Below are positions 34,808 through 42,943 of a stretch of 64,000 nt of DNA, piece after piece. Each line of letters opens with the position of its first letter. Position 1 is the stretch's first letter. Under the pieces are notes generated by a model, which was given only the letters and a program-made list of their open reading frames with translations, was not told the origin of the DNA and ran no database searches. This stretch comes from Kitasatospora sp. GAS204B (lineage in GTDB: Bacteria; Actinomycetota; Actinomycetes; Streptomycetales; Streptomycetaceae). Location: positions 1-64,000 of the forward strand of contig NZ_JARZAG010000004.1 in the NCBI RefSeq assembly GCF_029892155.1, written 5' to 3'. A program made the position numbers and the translations under genes.

Positions 34808-37405
34808 ATGCGCGAGGCGGTGTTCCACGACACCTTCGGTGAGCTCCCCGAGCCGGGGGACGAGTCATACGCGGTGGTGGACGCGCGCGGCGTGCTGATG
34901 AGCTGGAGCCCGGGCGCCGAGCGCCTGCTCGGATACACCGTGGACGAGGTCCAGGGACGGTCCGCCACCGAACTGCTGGACAGCCACGCCGAGGTGGCCA
35001 GCCTCGTAGGGCGCTTCCGGGCGCAGGACACGGCCTTCCTCGGACAGGTGGTCCTGCGGCACCGGCACGGTGGCCGGCTGCGGGTGGCCATCTGGGCCCA
35101 TCCCCTGACCGGTGCTTCCGGTCAGCCGTGTTGGCTGGTCCACGCCGAGAGCACCGATGACTTTCGCCGGCGTAACCTCGGCCGCGCGATCCTGGGGAGC
35201 CTCTTCAACGAGTCCCCGTTCATCGTCGACGTCTTCGACACCCGGCTGCGCTTCGTCGCGCAGAACCGCAGAGCCCGTCAGGGGGCGGGCTTTCCGGATC
35301 AGGACTCCTTCGGGCGCACCATGCGGGAGATCGCCCCCGCCGGGTTGTTGGACCTGACGGCTTTCGAGGCCCGGCAGCGGCAAGTGCTGGCCACCGGTGT
35401 GGCCATGGTCGCCACCGAGGTGCGTGGCCGCGTTCCCGCCGACCCCGACCGGGACCGTACCTGGTCGGAGACCATCCTGCCGCTGCGAAACCGCTCGGGG
35501 GAGGTGATCGGAATCGTCCACGCGGTGTTCGACGTGACCGAGCGAGTGCGGGCCCAGGAGCGGTTGGCCTTGGTCAACGACGCGAGTTCGAAGATCGGCG
35601 GCAGCCTCGATGTCCTGGACACCGCACAGGAGTTGACCGATCTGGCCGTCCCGGCGTTCGCCGACCACGCCTATGTCAACCTGCTGGACCCGGTGTTCGG
35701 CGGCGAGGAGCCGACGGCCGGTCCGATCGCGGACGCCGTGCCGCTGCGCCGTGCGGCGAGTTCGTCCGTCCCCGGGGGGCCGGGGCAGGCGGTGGTCGCG
35801 ACCGGAGATGTCGACCCTTTCACCTCCGGGCCGAGCTCCCTGTTCACCCGGGCCATGGCGAGCGGTGAACCCGTGCTTCTGACGGGAGCGGAGGTGCTCG
35901 CCGAGCTCACCGCGTTCGATCCCCGTCGGGCCGCGCTGGTCGGTGAACTCGGAGTCCACTCCTGGCTGCTGGTGCCGATGGCCGCACGGGGCGCGGCACT
36001 TGGCACGGTGGTCTTCGTACGCTTCCAGCGTGCGCACCAGTTCGAGGCGGACGACGTGCTGCTGGCCCAGGAGTTCGTCGCACGTGCCGCCGTGTGCATC
36101 GACAACGCGCGCCGGTACACCCGGGAGCGAACGACCGCGCTGGCACTGCAACGCAGCCTGCTGCCACGGCGACTGCCCACCCTCGGTGCCGTGGAGGCGG
36201 CGTCGCGCTACCTGCCGGCCGGCGGCCACCTGGAGCTGGGAGGCGCCTGGTTCGACGTGATCCCGCTGTCGGGCGCGCGGGTGGCGCTGGCGGTGGGAGA
36301 CGTCGGCGGGCACGGCCTGCACTCGGCAGTGACCATGGGCCGGCTGCGCACCGCGATGCGCACGCTCGCGGACCTCGACCTGCCGCCCGAGGAGGTGCTC
36401 ACCCACCTGGACGACCAGGTCAACCGGTTCCAGGACGAGAGCGACGAGAGCGACGATGTCGACGAGAGCGGCGAAGGGCTCACCGGCGGGGCGGCCGGAA
36501 CGACCTGCTTGTACGCGGTCTTCGATCCCATCTCACGGCGTTGCACCATGGCCCGGGCCGGTCATCCGTCGCCTGCGCGCGTGTCGGCGGACGGGAGGGT
36601 GGAGTTCCTCGAGCTGCCGGGCGGTCCTGCTCTCGGAGGCAGCGGAGCGCCGTTCGAGAGCGGTGAGCTGACCCTGGCCGACGGGGACCTGCTCGTGCTG
36701 TACACCGGTGCTCTGCTGAAGTCGCCGGAGCAGGGCACCGCCAGCAGGGCGGAACGGCTCCGCGAGGTGCTGTCCGGCCAGCCCCTCTCCGACCAGCCGC
36801 TCTCCGGCCAGCCTGTCTCCGACCAGCCCCTCTCCGGCCAGCCTGTCTCCGGGCTTGCGCTCGACGACGTCTGCGAGGCCGTGATCCGCCAGATGCTGCC
36901 GATCCACCCGCAGGACGATGTGGCGCTGCTCGTGGCGCGGGTCCACGGACTGGACGCCGACCACCACGTCACCTGGGAGCTGGCGTCCGAGCCCGAGATC
37001 GTGCGTGAGGCACGTACGCTGACAGCTCGACAGCTGGCCGAGTGGGACCTGGCGGACCGGGCGGACCTCGCGTTCACCACGGAACTGGTGGTCAGCGAAC
37101 TGGTCACCAACGCCATCCGCTACGGCAAGCCGCCGATCCGGCTGACACTGATCCGCGACCGCACCCTTGCCTGCGAGGTCACCGACGGCAGCAGTACCTC
37201 CCCGCACATCCGGCGCGCACTGGAGACCGACGAGGGAGGGCGCGGGCTGTACATGATCGCCCAGTTCACCCAGCTCTGGGGCGCCCGCTACCACGCCCGC
37301 GGCAAGACCATCTGGGCCGAACTGCCGCTCCCGGAGAGCCCCGGCGCCCCGGAGCGGCCATCCCGCACAGCGCCAGGCCTTGACCTCAGTATCCGTAAGT
37401 TGTAG
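34808..37405 (+). CDS. PAS-GAF-PP2C(SpoIIE)-HATPase sensor protein with degenerate phosphatase site
   Basis: The 865-residue protein has two PAS-like domains (about 15-115 and 140-255), a GAF domain (about 260-445), a PP2C/SpoIIE domain (about 460-715) and a C-terminal anti-sigma-type HATPase domain (about 735-850; LVVSELVTNAIRYG, EGGRGLYMI). In the PP2C domain, GGDWxD is GGAWFD (Ala480) and TDGL is TGAL (Gly634), so two metal-binding Asp are lost, whereas DVGGHG and Asp703/Asp704 remain. A loop before the last PP2C strand carries SGQPLSDQPL-type repeats. It may be a sensory anti-sigma kinase whose phosphatase is inactive. Confidence 0.85.
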   Translation: MREAVFHDTFGELPEPGDESYAVVDARGVLMSWSPGAERLLGYTVDEVQGRSATELLDSHAEVASLVGRFRAQDTAFLGQVVLRHRHGGRLRVAIWAHPLTGASGQPCWLVHAESTDDFRRRNLGRAILGSLFNESPFIVDVFDTRLRFVAQNRRARQGAGFPDQDSFGRTMREIAPAGLLDLTAFEARQRQVLATGVAMVATEVRGRVPADPDRDRTWSETILPLRNRSGEVIGIVHAVFDVTERVRAQERLALVNDASSKIGGSLDVLDTAQELTDLAVPAFADHAYVNLLDPVFGGEEPTAGPIADAVPLRRAASSSVPGGPGQAVVATGDVDPFTSGPSSLFTRAMASGEPVLLTGAEVLAELTAFDPRRAALVGELGVHSWLLVPMAARGAALGTVVFVRFQRAHQFEADDVLLAQEFVARAAVCIDNARRYTRERTTALALQRSLLPRRLPTLGAVEAASRYLPAGGHLELGGAWFDVIPLSGARVALAVGDVGGHGLHSAVTMGRLRTAMRTLADLDLPPEEVLTHLDDQVNRFQDESDESDDVDESGEGLTGGAAGTTCLYAVFDPISRRCTMARAGHPSPARVSADGRVEFLELPGGPALGGSGAPFESGELTLADGDLLVLYTGALLKSPEQGTASRAERLREVLSGQPLSDQPLSGQPVSDQPLSGQPVSGLALDDVCEAVIRQMLPIHPQDDVALLVARVHGLDADHHVTWELASEPEIVREARTLTARQLAEWDLADRADLAFTTELVVSELVTNAIRYGKPPIRLTLIRDRTLACEVTDGSSTSPHIRRALETDEGGRGLYMIAQFTQLWGARYHARGKTIWAELPLPESPGAPERPSRTAPGLDLSIRKL
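36772..36852 (+). repeat. 30-bp imperfect tandem repeat in the sensor gene
   Basis: About 2.7 units encode SGQP(L/V)SDQPL. The frame is preserved. The repeat lies in a loop between PP2C strands and is probably a flexible surface segment. Confidence 0.75.
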
Positions 37406-37415
37406 CTTACTGTTC
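37380..37415 (+). promoter_or_regulatory. Leaderless promoter with ArsR-type operator
   Basis: TTGACC (37380-37385), 17 bases, TAGCTT (37403-37408), then seven bases to the GTG start at 37416. The inverted repeat GTAAG-6-CTTAC (37395-37410) overlaps the spacer and -10, as expected of an autorepressed ArsR gene. The promoter lies within the last codons and stop of the sensor gene. Confidence 0.7.
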
Positions 37416-37736
37416 GTGGGTACTTACCGAGCTGGCGATGGCTTTGACGCCTTGGGGGATCCCACCAGGCGTTCCATAGTCGAGTGTTTGGCGCAGCGAC
37501 CGCACGCCGTCGGTGAGCTGGCCGACCAGTTGCCGATCAGTCGGCCGGCGGTATCCCAGCACCTGAAGGTGCTCAAGGACGCAGGGTTGGTGACCGACCG
37601 TGCGGTCGGCACCCGCCGGGTCTATCGGCTGAATCCGGCGGGCGTGGCCGCGCTGCGTGATCAGCTCGAGACGTTCTGGAACCGCGCGTTGGACGGCTAT
37701 CAGGACGTCGTGGACCAGACCGAGGAGAAGCCATGA
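37416..37736 (+). CDS. ArsR family winged-helix regulator
   Basis: The 106-residue protein is a compact winged-helix DNA-binding domain: FDALGDPTRRSIVECLAQ, then AVGELADQLPISRPAVSQHLKVLKDAGLV and the wing TRRVYRLNP. It lacks metal-site cysteines. It belongs to the subgroup that is encoded with SRPBCC (AHSA1) proteins, where the partner is thought to bind a ligand. GTG 37416 fits the promoter and gives the normal family N-terminus. Its last four bases (ATGA) overlap the next gene, so translation is coupled. Confidence 0.9.
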   Translation: MGTYRAGDGFDALGDPTRRSIVECLAQRPHAVGELADQLPISRPAVSQHLKVLKDAGLVTDRAVGTRRVYRLNPAGVAALRDQLETFWNRALDGYQDVVDQTEEKP

Positions 37737-38215
37737 CTCAGGCAGCGGCTGCCGTGGTTCGCAGGGAGATCCTCGTAGAGGCGCCGATCGAGCGGGCCTT
37801 TTCCGTGTTCACCGAGCGGTTCGGCGACTTCAAACCGCCGGAGCACAACCTGCTCGGCGTCGCGATCGCCGAGACGGTGTTCGAACCGAAGGTCGGCGGC
37901 CACATCTACGACCGGGGCGTCGACGGCAGCGAGTGCCGCTGGGCTCGCGTCCTGGCCTTCGAACCGCCGGATCGGGTCGTGTTCAGTTGGGACATCAGCC
38001 CGCAGTGGCAGATCGAGACCGACCCGGACAACACCAGCGAAGTCGAGGTCACGTTCGTCGCCGAGACCCCGCACCGCACCCGAGTGGAGCTGGAGCACCG
38101 CCACATCGACCGGCACGGCCCCGGCTGGCAGGCCGTCAGCGACGGCGTCGCCCACGACGCAGGATGGCCGCTGTATCTGACGCGCTACGCGGCCCTGTTC
38201 ACGGAGGGCAGCTGA
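37733..38215 (+). CDS. SRPBCC (AHSA1-like) family protein
   Basis: The 160-residue START/Bet v1-like protein begins VVRREILVEAPIERAFSVFT and has RVLAFEPPDRVVFSWDI and TRVELEHRHIDRHGPGW, all typical of the AHSA1 branch. The fold makes a hydrophobic ligand pocket. It overlaps the ArsR gene by four bases and is followed by the next SRPBCC gene with no gap, so all three form one operon. Ligand unknown. Confidence 0.88.
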   Translation: MTQAAAAVVRREILVEAPIERAFSVFTERFGDFKPPEHNLLGVAIAETVFEPKVGGHIYDRGVDGSECRWARVLAFEPPDRVVFSWDISPQWQIETDPDNTSEVEVTFVAETPHRTRVELEHRHIDRHGPGWQAVSDGVAHDAGWPLYLTRYAALFTEGS

Positions 38216-38674
38216 ATGTCACCGATCACCGTCAGCACTGATGTGGACCGGCCGGCGGAAGACGTGTTCGCCTACGCCATCGACCCGACCCGCTTCCACG
38301 AGTGGCAGGCGGGCGTCATCGACGGCCACATCGACCAGCCGGGTACCCCCGCCGTAGGGGCCCGGTGCCGGACCACCCGGCGCATCGGCGGCGCCAACCG
38401 TCCGAGCACCTCCGAAGTCGTCCACGTCAACCCACCCGAGACATGGGGCGTTCGGGGCATCGACGGGCCCGTCCGCGCCGTCGTCGACGTCACCGTCAAG
38501 CCCCTGACCGCCGACCGATCCCGCCTGACCATCGCCGTGGACTTCGAAGGCCACGGGATCGGCAAGCTCCTCGTCCCGCTCGTCGTACGCCGTGAGGCCC
38601 GCAAGGAGATGCCGACCAACCTGGCGACCCTGAAGCAGCGCCTGGAACGTGGCCAGGGCGACACGTCGATCTGA
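38216..38674 (+). CDS. SRPBCC family protein (polyketide cyclase/dehydrase-like)
   Basis: The 152-residue protein has the start VSTDVDRPAEDVFAYAIDPTRFHEWQ and the long C-terminal helix (RREARKEMPTNLATLKQRLE) of the SRPBCC superfamily. It begins directly after the stop of the previous SRPBCC gene. It probably binds a small hydrophobic molecule; enzymatic activity cannot be told from sequence. Confidence 0.86.
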   Translation: MSPITVSTDVDRPAEDVFAYAIDPTRFHEWQAGVIDGHIDQPGTPAVGARCRTTRRIGGANRPSTSEVVHVNPPETWGVRGIDGPVRAVVDVTVKPLTADRSRLTIAVDFEGHGIGKLLVPLVVRREARKEMPTNLATLKQRLERGQGDTSI

Positions 38675-39059
38675 CGACCGCAGCTCGCGAGACCACTGAC
38701 GGCACCGCGGCACCGCCCTGAGCCGTCCTGACTCGCCCCCGCAAGGTCGTATCCAGGCCCCGGCCGCCGCACCCGGGCGTGAGCGGCCCCGCTGGCTGGC
38801 TTCTGACCTGCGAAAACGCCCCGCCGATCCGGTCCGGATCGGCGGGGCGCGGCGGTGCCCCCGGCAGGAGCCGCAGAACATGGCTGGTCGTTGCGGGCAG
38901 TTGGTGGTCCGTCAGGCCGTCGTGCTGCGGCGGTAGGTCCGGCATCGTCCACCTCCGAGTCTCGCGGCCGGCGGGTCGCAGGGCTACGCACCGCCAGGCC
39001 TGCCACTCAGCCCGAGCGCACTACGTGATCGCCAGGACCGACCAGTGCAGGACCACCGG
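38675..39059. other. 385-base stretch holding the left attachment site
   Basis: No gene is seen. It contains the 67-base copy of the tRNA-Arg 3' end and terminator (38803-38869), described separately. Sequence right of 38870 has no counterpart at the other end. Confidence 0.5.
38803..38869 (-). repeat. attL-like 67-bp direct repeat (tRNA-Arg 3' end plus terminator)
   Basis: Matches 42818-42884 at 64 of 67 positions. It contains the tRNA terminator hairpin (38817-38849), the CCA end and about 15 bases of the tRNA 3' end. Identity stops abruptly inside the T-arm. This is the mark left by site-specific integration into a tRNA gene. Confidence 0.8.
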
Positions 39060-39413
39060 TCAGCCGTGAGGTTCCTTGGCCTGAGGAGTGGCCCCGCCGA
39101 CGGAATCGGTCAGCTCCTGCCGACGGGCGTCCACTGCGTTGGCCAGCACTTTCGCGCGGAACGGGTTCGCTCCGTCCAGCGCTTGTGCGACCTCGACCGC
39201 CTCGTCCAGCAGCGCCAGCCTGACCTGCGGCAGCTCGCTCACCCTGGCTGACCGGCTGGCCTCGACCAGCACATACGCGAGCTTCGACCCGTATACCTCG
39301 GGCCCGACCTGCGTCAGTACCCGGTAGACCCACAGTGCCTCTGGCCCTCGCAATACCCGCCGGTTCGAGCTGAGCAGCAGCGCCCTCGCCCGCAGTACCG
39401 CATCCTGATCCAT
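39060..39413 (-). CDS. Hypothetical protein, 117 residues
   Basis: I do not recognise a family. The protein begins MDQDAVLRARALLLSSNRRV, is mostly helical by composition (YVLVEASRSARVSELPQVRLALLDEAVEVAQAL) and has no signal peptide or membrane segment. A GGGGGA site about five bases before ATG supports translation. It lies inside the tRNA-bounded element. Its small helical shape resembles unnamed streptomycete accessory proteins, but no function is proposed. Confidence 0.6.
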   Translation of the reverse strand: MDQDAVLRARALLLSSNRRVLRGPEALWVYRVLTQVGPEVYGSKLAYVLVEASRSARVSELPQVRLALLDEAVEVAQALDGANPFRAKVLANAVDARRQELTDSVGGATPQAKEPHG

Positions 39414-39933
39414 CGCGTTCCCCCTTCAACCCGGCACTCCCGCCCACCGTCGACGGCGGGGCAGCACGACGTACGCACCGGCACCTGGGGACAGGCGCCG
39501 ACACGCGGCCGTGGGAGTGGATGCCGTCGAGTCTGCGGGCGAACGACACATGCGGGCAAGGGAACCCGGGCGTGCTCTCCGTCCTACCCCGGGAGCCTGT
39601 GACAAGGCATGATGGACCTGACACTCTGACGGAGACCCAGCGCCCTGACGGTGCTGGTCGCCCCGCCACCCACCCCTGGGGCGGCTACGGGGTGGATGCG
39701 CCAGAAGAGCGAGAATCCAGCCGGATCACGCAGTGCTGACCGTCATGGTCAGCGAGAGTGACGAGTGGCCCACTGCCGCTTGAGCGGATGCCCGTGACCT
39801 GTGCGAGCCGGTCGAGTGCGCTCACTGACTCCAAGCGAGGCTATATATCGGGGTCTGCCATGCTTGATTCCTCATATGGAGGCCTCCGGTGGCGAACCCG
39901 ATGCCGCTCGGAGTCGACGTGAGGGGCGTGGCG
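39414..39933. other. 520-base stretch before the racemase gene
   Basis: No supported gene. A TATATAT run at about 39842-39848 and ATATGG nearby make the last 100 bases locally AT-rich, so the racemase promoter is probably there. Confidence 0.4.
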
Positions 39934-40662
39934 ATGAAGACGATCGGGCTGATCGGTGGGATGAGCTGGGAGTCGACAGCGGAGTACTACCGGTTGTTGA
40001 ACGAGTTCACGCGCGACCGCCTCGGCGGACTCCACTCGGCGCGGTGCGTGCTCTACTCGGTGGACTTCGCGGAGATCGAGCAGTTGCAGGTCCAGGGCCG
40101 CTGGACGGAGGCCGGCGAGATCCTGGCTGCGGCTGCTCAGGCTCTCGAGGCAGCCGGCGCAGACATGGTGCTGATCTGCACCAACACCATGCACAAGGTC
40201 GCCGACCGTGTCGAGGCGGCGGTCTCCATCCCCCTGCTGCACCTGGCCGACGCCACCGCAGAGGCCGTACGGGCGTCAGGCCTGCACCGAGTCGGCCTGC
40301 TGGGCACCGCGTTCACCATGGAGCAGGATTTCTACCGAGGCCGTCTCGAAGCCGGCGGACTCGATGTGCGAATCCCGGACGCTGACGGGCGCACGACCGT
40401 TCACCACGTGATCTACGAGGAACTCTGCCTGGGCATCGTGCGGGACGAGTCACGCGCCGCTTACCAGAAGGTCATCACGGACCTGGTCGCAGGCGGTGCG
40501 GAAGGCATCATTTTGGGCTGCACCGAAATCGAGCTTCTCATCGGTTCCGAGGACAGTCCCGTCCCGGTCTTCCCCACCGCACGACTCCACGCCGCGGCCG
40601 CTGTGGACGCGGCACTGTCCGGCACCGAGAACGACGCACCAACCGCGTCCGTATCCCGCTGA
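39934..40662 (+). CDS. Aspartate/glutamate racemase family protein
   Basis: The 242-residue protein interconverts D- and L-acidic amino acids or acts on a related substrate. The two catalytic cysteines are visible: CTNTMHK near residue 82 and GCTEIELL near 197. GLIGGMSWESTAEYYRLLNE at the start is the signature of the YgeA/aspartate racemase branch. ATG 39934 follows GAGGGG; an upstream start at 39889 adds 15 residues. Intact although neighbours on its right are broken, so it may be selected as cargo. Confidence 0.9.
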   Translation: MKTIGLIGGMSWESTAEYYRLLNEFTRDRLGGLHSARCVLYSVDFAEIEQLQVQGRWTEAGEILAAAAQALEAAGADMVLICTNTMHKVADRVEAAVSIPLLHLADATAEAVRASGLHRVGLLGTAFTMEQDFYRGRLEAGGLDVRIPDADGRTTVHHVIYEELCLGIVRDESRAAYQKVITDLVAGGAEGIILGCTEIELLIGSEDSPVPVFPTARLHAAAAVDAALSGTENDAPTASVSR

Positions 40663-40692
40663 CAGCCGTCTAGTCCCGCAGGCTCGATCGTT

Positions 40693-40738
40693 CGGCAGGA
40701 CTCGAACCTGCGGCCACGTGCTTAGAAGGGCCCCTGCT
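40693..40738 (-). pseudogene. tRNA-Arg fragment (T-arm through anticodon arm)
   Basis: Nearly identical to 42877-42920 of the intact tRNA, with one substitution and a small change after the anticodon stem. It lacks both acceptor strands, so it cannot fold. Probably an old attachment site from a separate integration or recombination. Confidence 0.65.
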
Positions 40739-40835
40739 GGGTCGCGGCCCGCTCCATCGAGACTGGGGATCAGAAATCCGTTTACCTGCCCGCTCTGCGA
40801 CAGCAGCCTCACATCCCGTGCCCGGCCGTACTAGT

Positions 40836-41172
40836 TGTGGCGACGAGGAACTCAAGGAGCTCATCCAGAAGGTCTACCACGCCAACTACCGTGTCTACGG
40901 GGCTCGGAAGATCTGGCGCGAGCTGGGTCGGCAAGGCCACGCGGTGGCCCGATGTACCGTCGAGCGACTGATGCGCGAACTCGGCATCACCAGCGCCGTG
41001 CGAGGTAAGAAGGTCATCAGCACCATCGCCGACCCGGCCGCCGAGCGCGCCCCGGACCCCTACGACAACGCCCTCATGGAATCTACGATCGGGCTGCTCA
41101 AGACCGAGCTGATCAAGCCCCGGCGGCGCTGGCGCACCCTCTCGCAGGTCGAACTCGCCACCGCCGAACGAG
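40836..41172 (+). pseudogene. IS3-family transposase OrfB remnant with internal deletion
   Basis: The translation starts with the IS3 OrfB HTH part (YHANYRVYGARKIWRELGR, CTVERLMRELGI), then jumps from ...DPAAERAPDP to YDNALMESTIGLLKTELI. In intact OrfB about 120 residues of the DDE catalytic core with two of the three acidic residues lie between these points. The frame is kept but the enzyme is dead. After ELATAE the sequence changes to unrelated DNA. Confidence 0.8.
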
Positions 41173-41184
41173 CCCGTACCTGTG

Positions 41185-41335
41185 GCCCCTCGTACAGAAC
41201 TCGACCGCACCATGGTGGTGGGCTTGTACCGCGATGGCCAGAGCATCAAGGCCATCGCGGCCCTGGGGTTTCGACCGCCACGATCTCGCGGCGCCTGGCG
41301 TACTGGGGCGAGAACAAGCGTGACGTGCGGGCAGG
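41185..41335 (+). pseudogene. Frameshifted helix-turn-helix gene fragment
   Basis: ELDRTMVVGLYRDGQSIKAIAALG is read in one frame and VSTATISRRLAYWGENKRDVR in the next, together forming one resolvase-like HTH. A one-base shift at about 41262-41268 separates them. No downstream continuation is recognised. Confidence 0.55.
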
Positions 41336-41584
41336 GGGGCCGTCTCAACGCCGCACCGTCCTACGGGCGCGGTCAGGCGGTCGGACGTCGTCCGTGGGCA
41401 GCGGCGTTCGCCGCCTCCGGTGGACGCGGGCACTGCCCCGACTGCCGGGAGCTGACCGCCGAGCGTCAGCGGGCCCGCGCGCGGGGCGAATCGGAAGCGG
41501 TGGCGAGCGGTGCGGGCTTGACGGGTTCCGCCCCGGATCATCGAGCAGCGGGGAGCCCGGACGAACGGCGAGCAACCATCGGCT

Positions 41585-42667
41585 TTGACCTGGGGAACAC
41601 GCTGGGCCGTGACGGCCTGTCCGGGGATCTTCCGGACCGGTTCGACTGCCACCTTCGTCCTTGAGTGGGCGTTCAACAAGGAACACCAGGACCAGACATC
41701 GCAAGAGAACAAGCGGATCCTGCGCTGGATTCAGCAGCACAGTCTCCCGGCCGGCGACATCGAGGACAGCGCCCGCTTTGCCCTGGTGATCACTGCGATC
41801 ACCACCAAGCTCGACGGGAAGCGGGCCGCCGCGTCGTCCCTGAGTCGGAGTCGTCGGATCCCGACGAACGCGCTGGACTACACGGTCCGCTCCAAGGTGC
41901 TGACGGCCAATCCGATGCAGCAGTCGAGCGAACCGCGGGCCAAGGCCGTGAAGACCAGCGATGCGGTCGACAAGCGATCGCTGATCGGTCCGGACAAGAC
42001 CGCCCAGTTGTTCGCCTGGATCCGCAATCGTCCGCGCGGTGGCAGCCGGCTCCACCCGTTCTTCGCGACGGTGCGCTACGCCGGGACGCGGCCGGAAGAG
42101 GCCGTGGCCCTGCGGGTGAGTGACCTGGCTCTGCAAGAAGGAGCATGGGGCGAACTGTTGGTGCACGTGGCAACGCCGGAAGTGGGCCGCCGCTGGACCG
42201 ACTCCGGGACGCGGCACGACCGCCGGCACCTGAAGGGGCGCGAGGAGGGGCAGGTGCGGCCGGTGCCGTGCTCGCCCCTGCTCGGTGGCATCCTGCTCCA
42301 GCACATCGAGGACGAGAAGCTGAAGACTGGTGACCTGCTCTTCCAAGGGGAGGGAGGCGGAGTGCTGGCCGGGTCCGTATGTCGGCGTGCTTGGCACCGG
42401 GCCCGGGACCAGCTCCTGACCGCCGAGGAGGCGGCCTCTCCGATGGCGAAGCGGGTGTACGACCTCAGGCACACCCGGCTGACGGAATGGCTGAACGCCG
42501 GGATCCCACCGGCCGAGGTGGCCGCCTGGGCAGGGAACAGCGTCGAGGTTCTGCTCCGGAGCTACGCCCTGTGCATCGACGGGCAGCTGGCGGAGTACCG
42601 GCGCCGGATCGAGAGCAACCTCCATTGGGAGGTCGCAGGCCCGAACGGGGCGCCGGGTAGCCCCTGA
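41585..42667 (+). CDS. Tyrosine recombinase/integrase, 5'-truncated and probably impaired
   Basis: The reading frame gives 360 residues from a TTG start. The core-binding part is recognisable (ILRWIQQHSLP, PTNALDYTV, LTANPM) but the usual N-terminal arm and first SAM-like region of streptomycete tRNA integrases are missing. Catalytic box I is TVRYAGTRPEEAVALRVSDL; box II is YDLRHTRLTEWL; the later AGHS motif is AGNS (His to Asn); the nucleophile Tyr is in LLRSYALCIDG. It lies 200 bases from the tRNA, the usual place for the integrase of the element. No ribosome site was found. Confidence 0.7.
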   Translation: MTWGTRWAVTACPGIFRTGSTATFVLEWAFNKEHQDQTSQENKRILRWIQQHSLPAGDIEDSARFALVITAITTKLDGKRAAASSLSRSRRIPTNALDYTVRSKVLTANPMQQSSEPRAKAVKTSDAVDKRSLIGPDKTAQLFAWIRNRPRGGSRLHPFFATVRYAGTRPEEAVALRVSDLALQEGAWGELLVHVATPEVGRRWTDSGTRHDRRHLKGREEGQVRPVPCSPLLGGILLQHIEDEKLKTGDLLFQGEGGGVLAGSVCRRAWHRARDQLLTAEEAASPMAKRVYDLRHTRLTEWLNAGIPPAEVAAWAGNSVEVLLRSYALCIDGQLAEYRRRIESNLHWEVAGPNGAPGSP

Positions 42668-42817
42668 CTGGCCCGGGCCACGGCGGATCGTTGCCGCCAC
42701 GCGTCCGCGAATGTGCCGTGGACAGCCGGAAACGCCGCCGCCAGTCGCAACCAATCGGACAGGAGTTCGATTAGAAGTCCCTGGTCACCATAGACAAGGT
42801 TGCCGCACGGTCGTGCT

Positions 42818-42884
42818 CTGACCTGCGAAAACGCCCCGCCGATCCGGCTCGGATCGGCGGGGCGCGGTGGTGCCCCCGGCAGGA
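42818..42884 (-). repeat. attR-like direct repeat at the intact tRNA-Arg
   Basis: The partner of 38803-38869 (64 of 67 identical). It includes the tRNA 3' end and terminator, so the tRNA was restored by element-borne sequence. Confidence 0.8.
42832..42864 (-). terminator. tRNA-Arg terminator
   Basis: A perfect 15-base stem with three-base loop, followed on the minus strand by TTTT. Also copied in the left repeat at 38817-38849. Confidence 0.85.
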
Positions 42885-42943
42885 CTCGAACCTGCGGCCA
42901 AGTGCTTAGAAGGCACCTGCTCTATCCGCTGAGCTACGGGGGC
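42868..42943 (-). tRNA. tRNA-Arg (anticodon UCU)
   Basis: 76 bases including an encoded CCA. The acceptor stem pairs GCCCCCG with CGGGGGC, the D-arm is GCTC...GAGC, the anticodon loop CTTCTAA gives UCU, and the T-arm is GCAGG-TTCGAGT-CCTGC. All stems pair. It is the attachment gene of the element to its left. Confidence 0.95.

Larger units (their letters stand above)
38803..42884. mobile_element. Decayed tRNA-Arg-integrated element (about 4.1 kb)
   Basis: Two direct copies of the tRNA 3' end bound a segment with an integrase gene next to the intact tRNA, an IS3 fragment, a broken HTH gene, a third tRNA fragment, a racemase gene and a small unknown gene. Streptomycete AICEs and phages integrate this way. 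No replication, transfer or phage structural genes remain, so most of the element has been lost. Confidence 0.7.

Noticed and set aside
38803..42884. Intact AICE or prophage
   Set aside because: No replication initiator, transfer (TraB-like) or phage structural gene; transposase, HTH gene and integrase are damaged.
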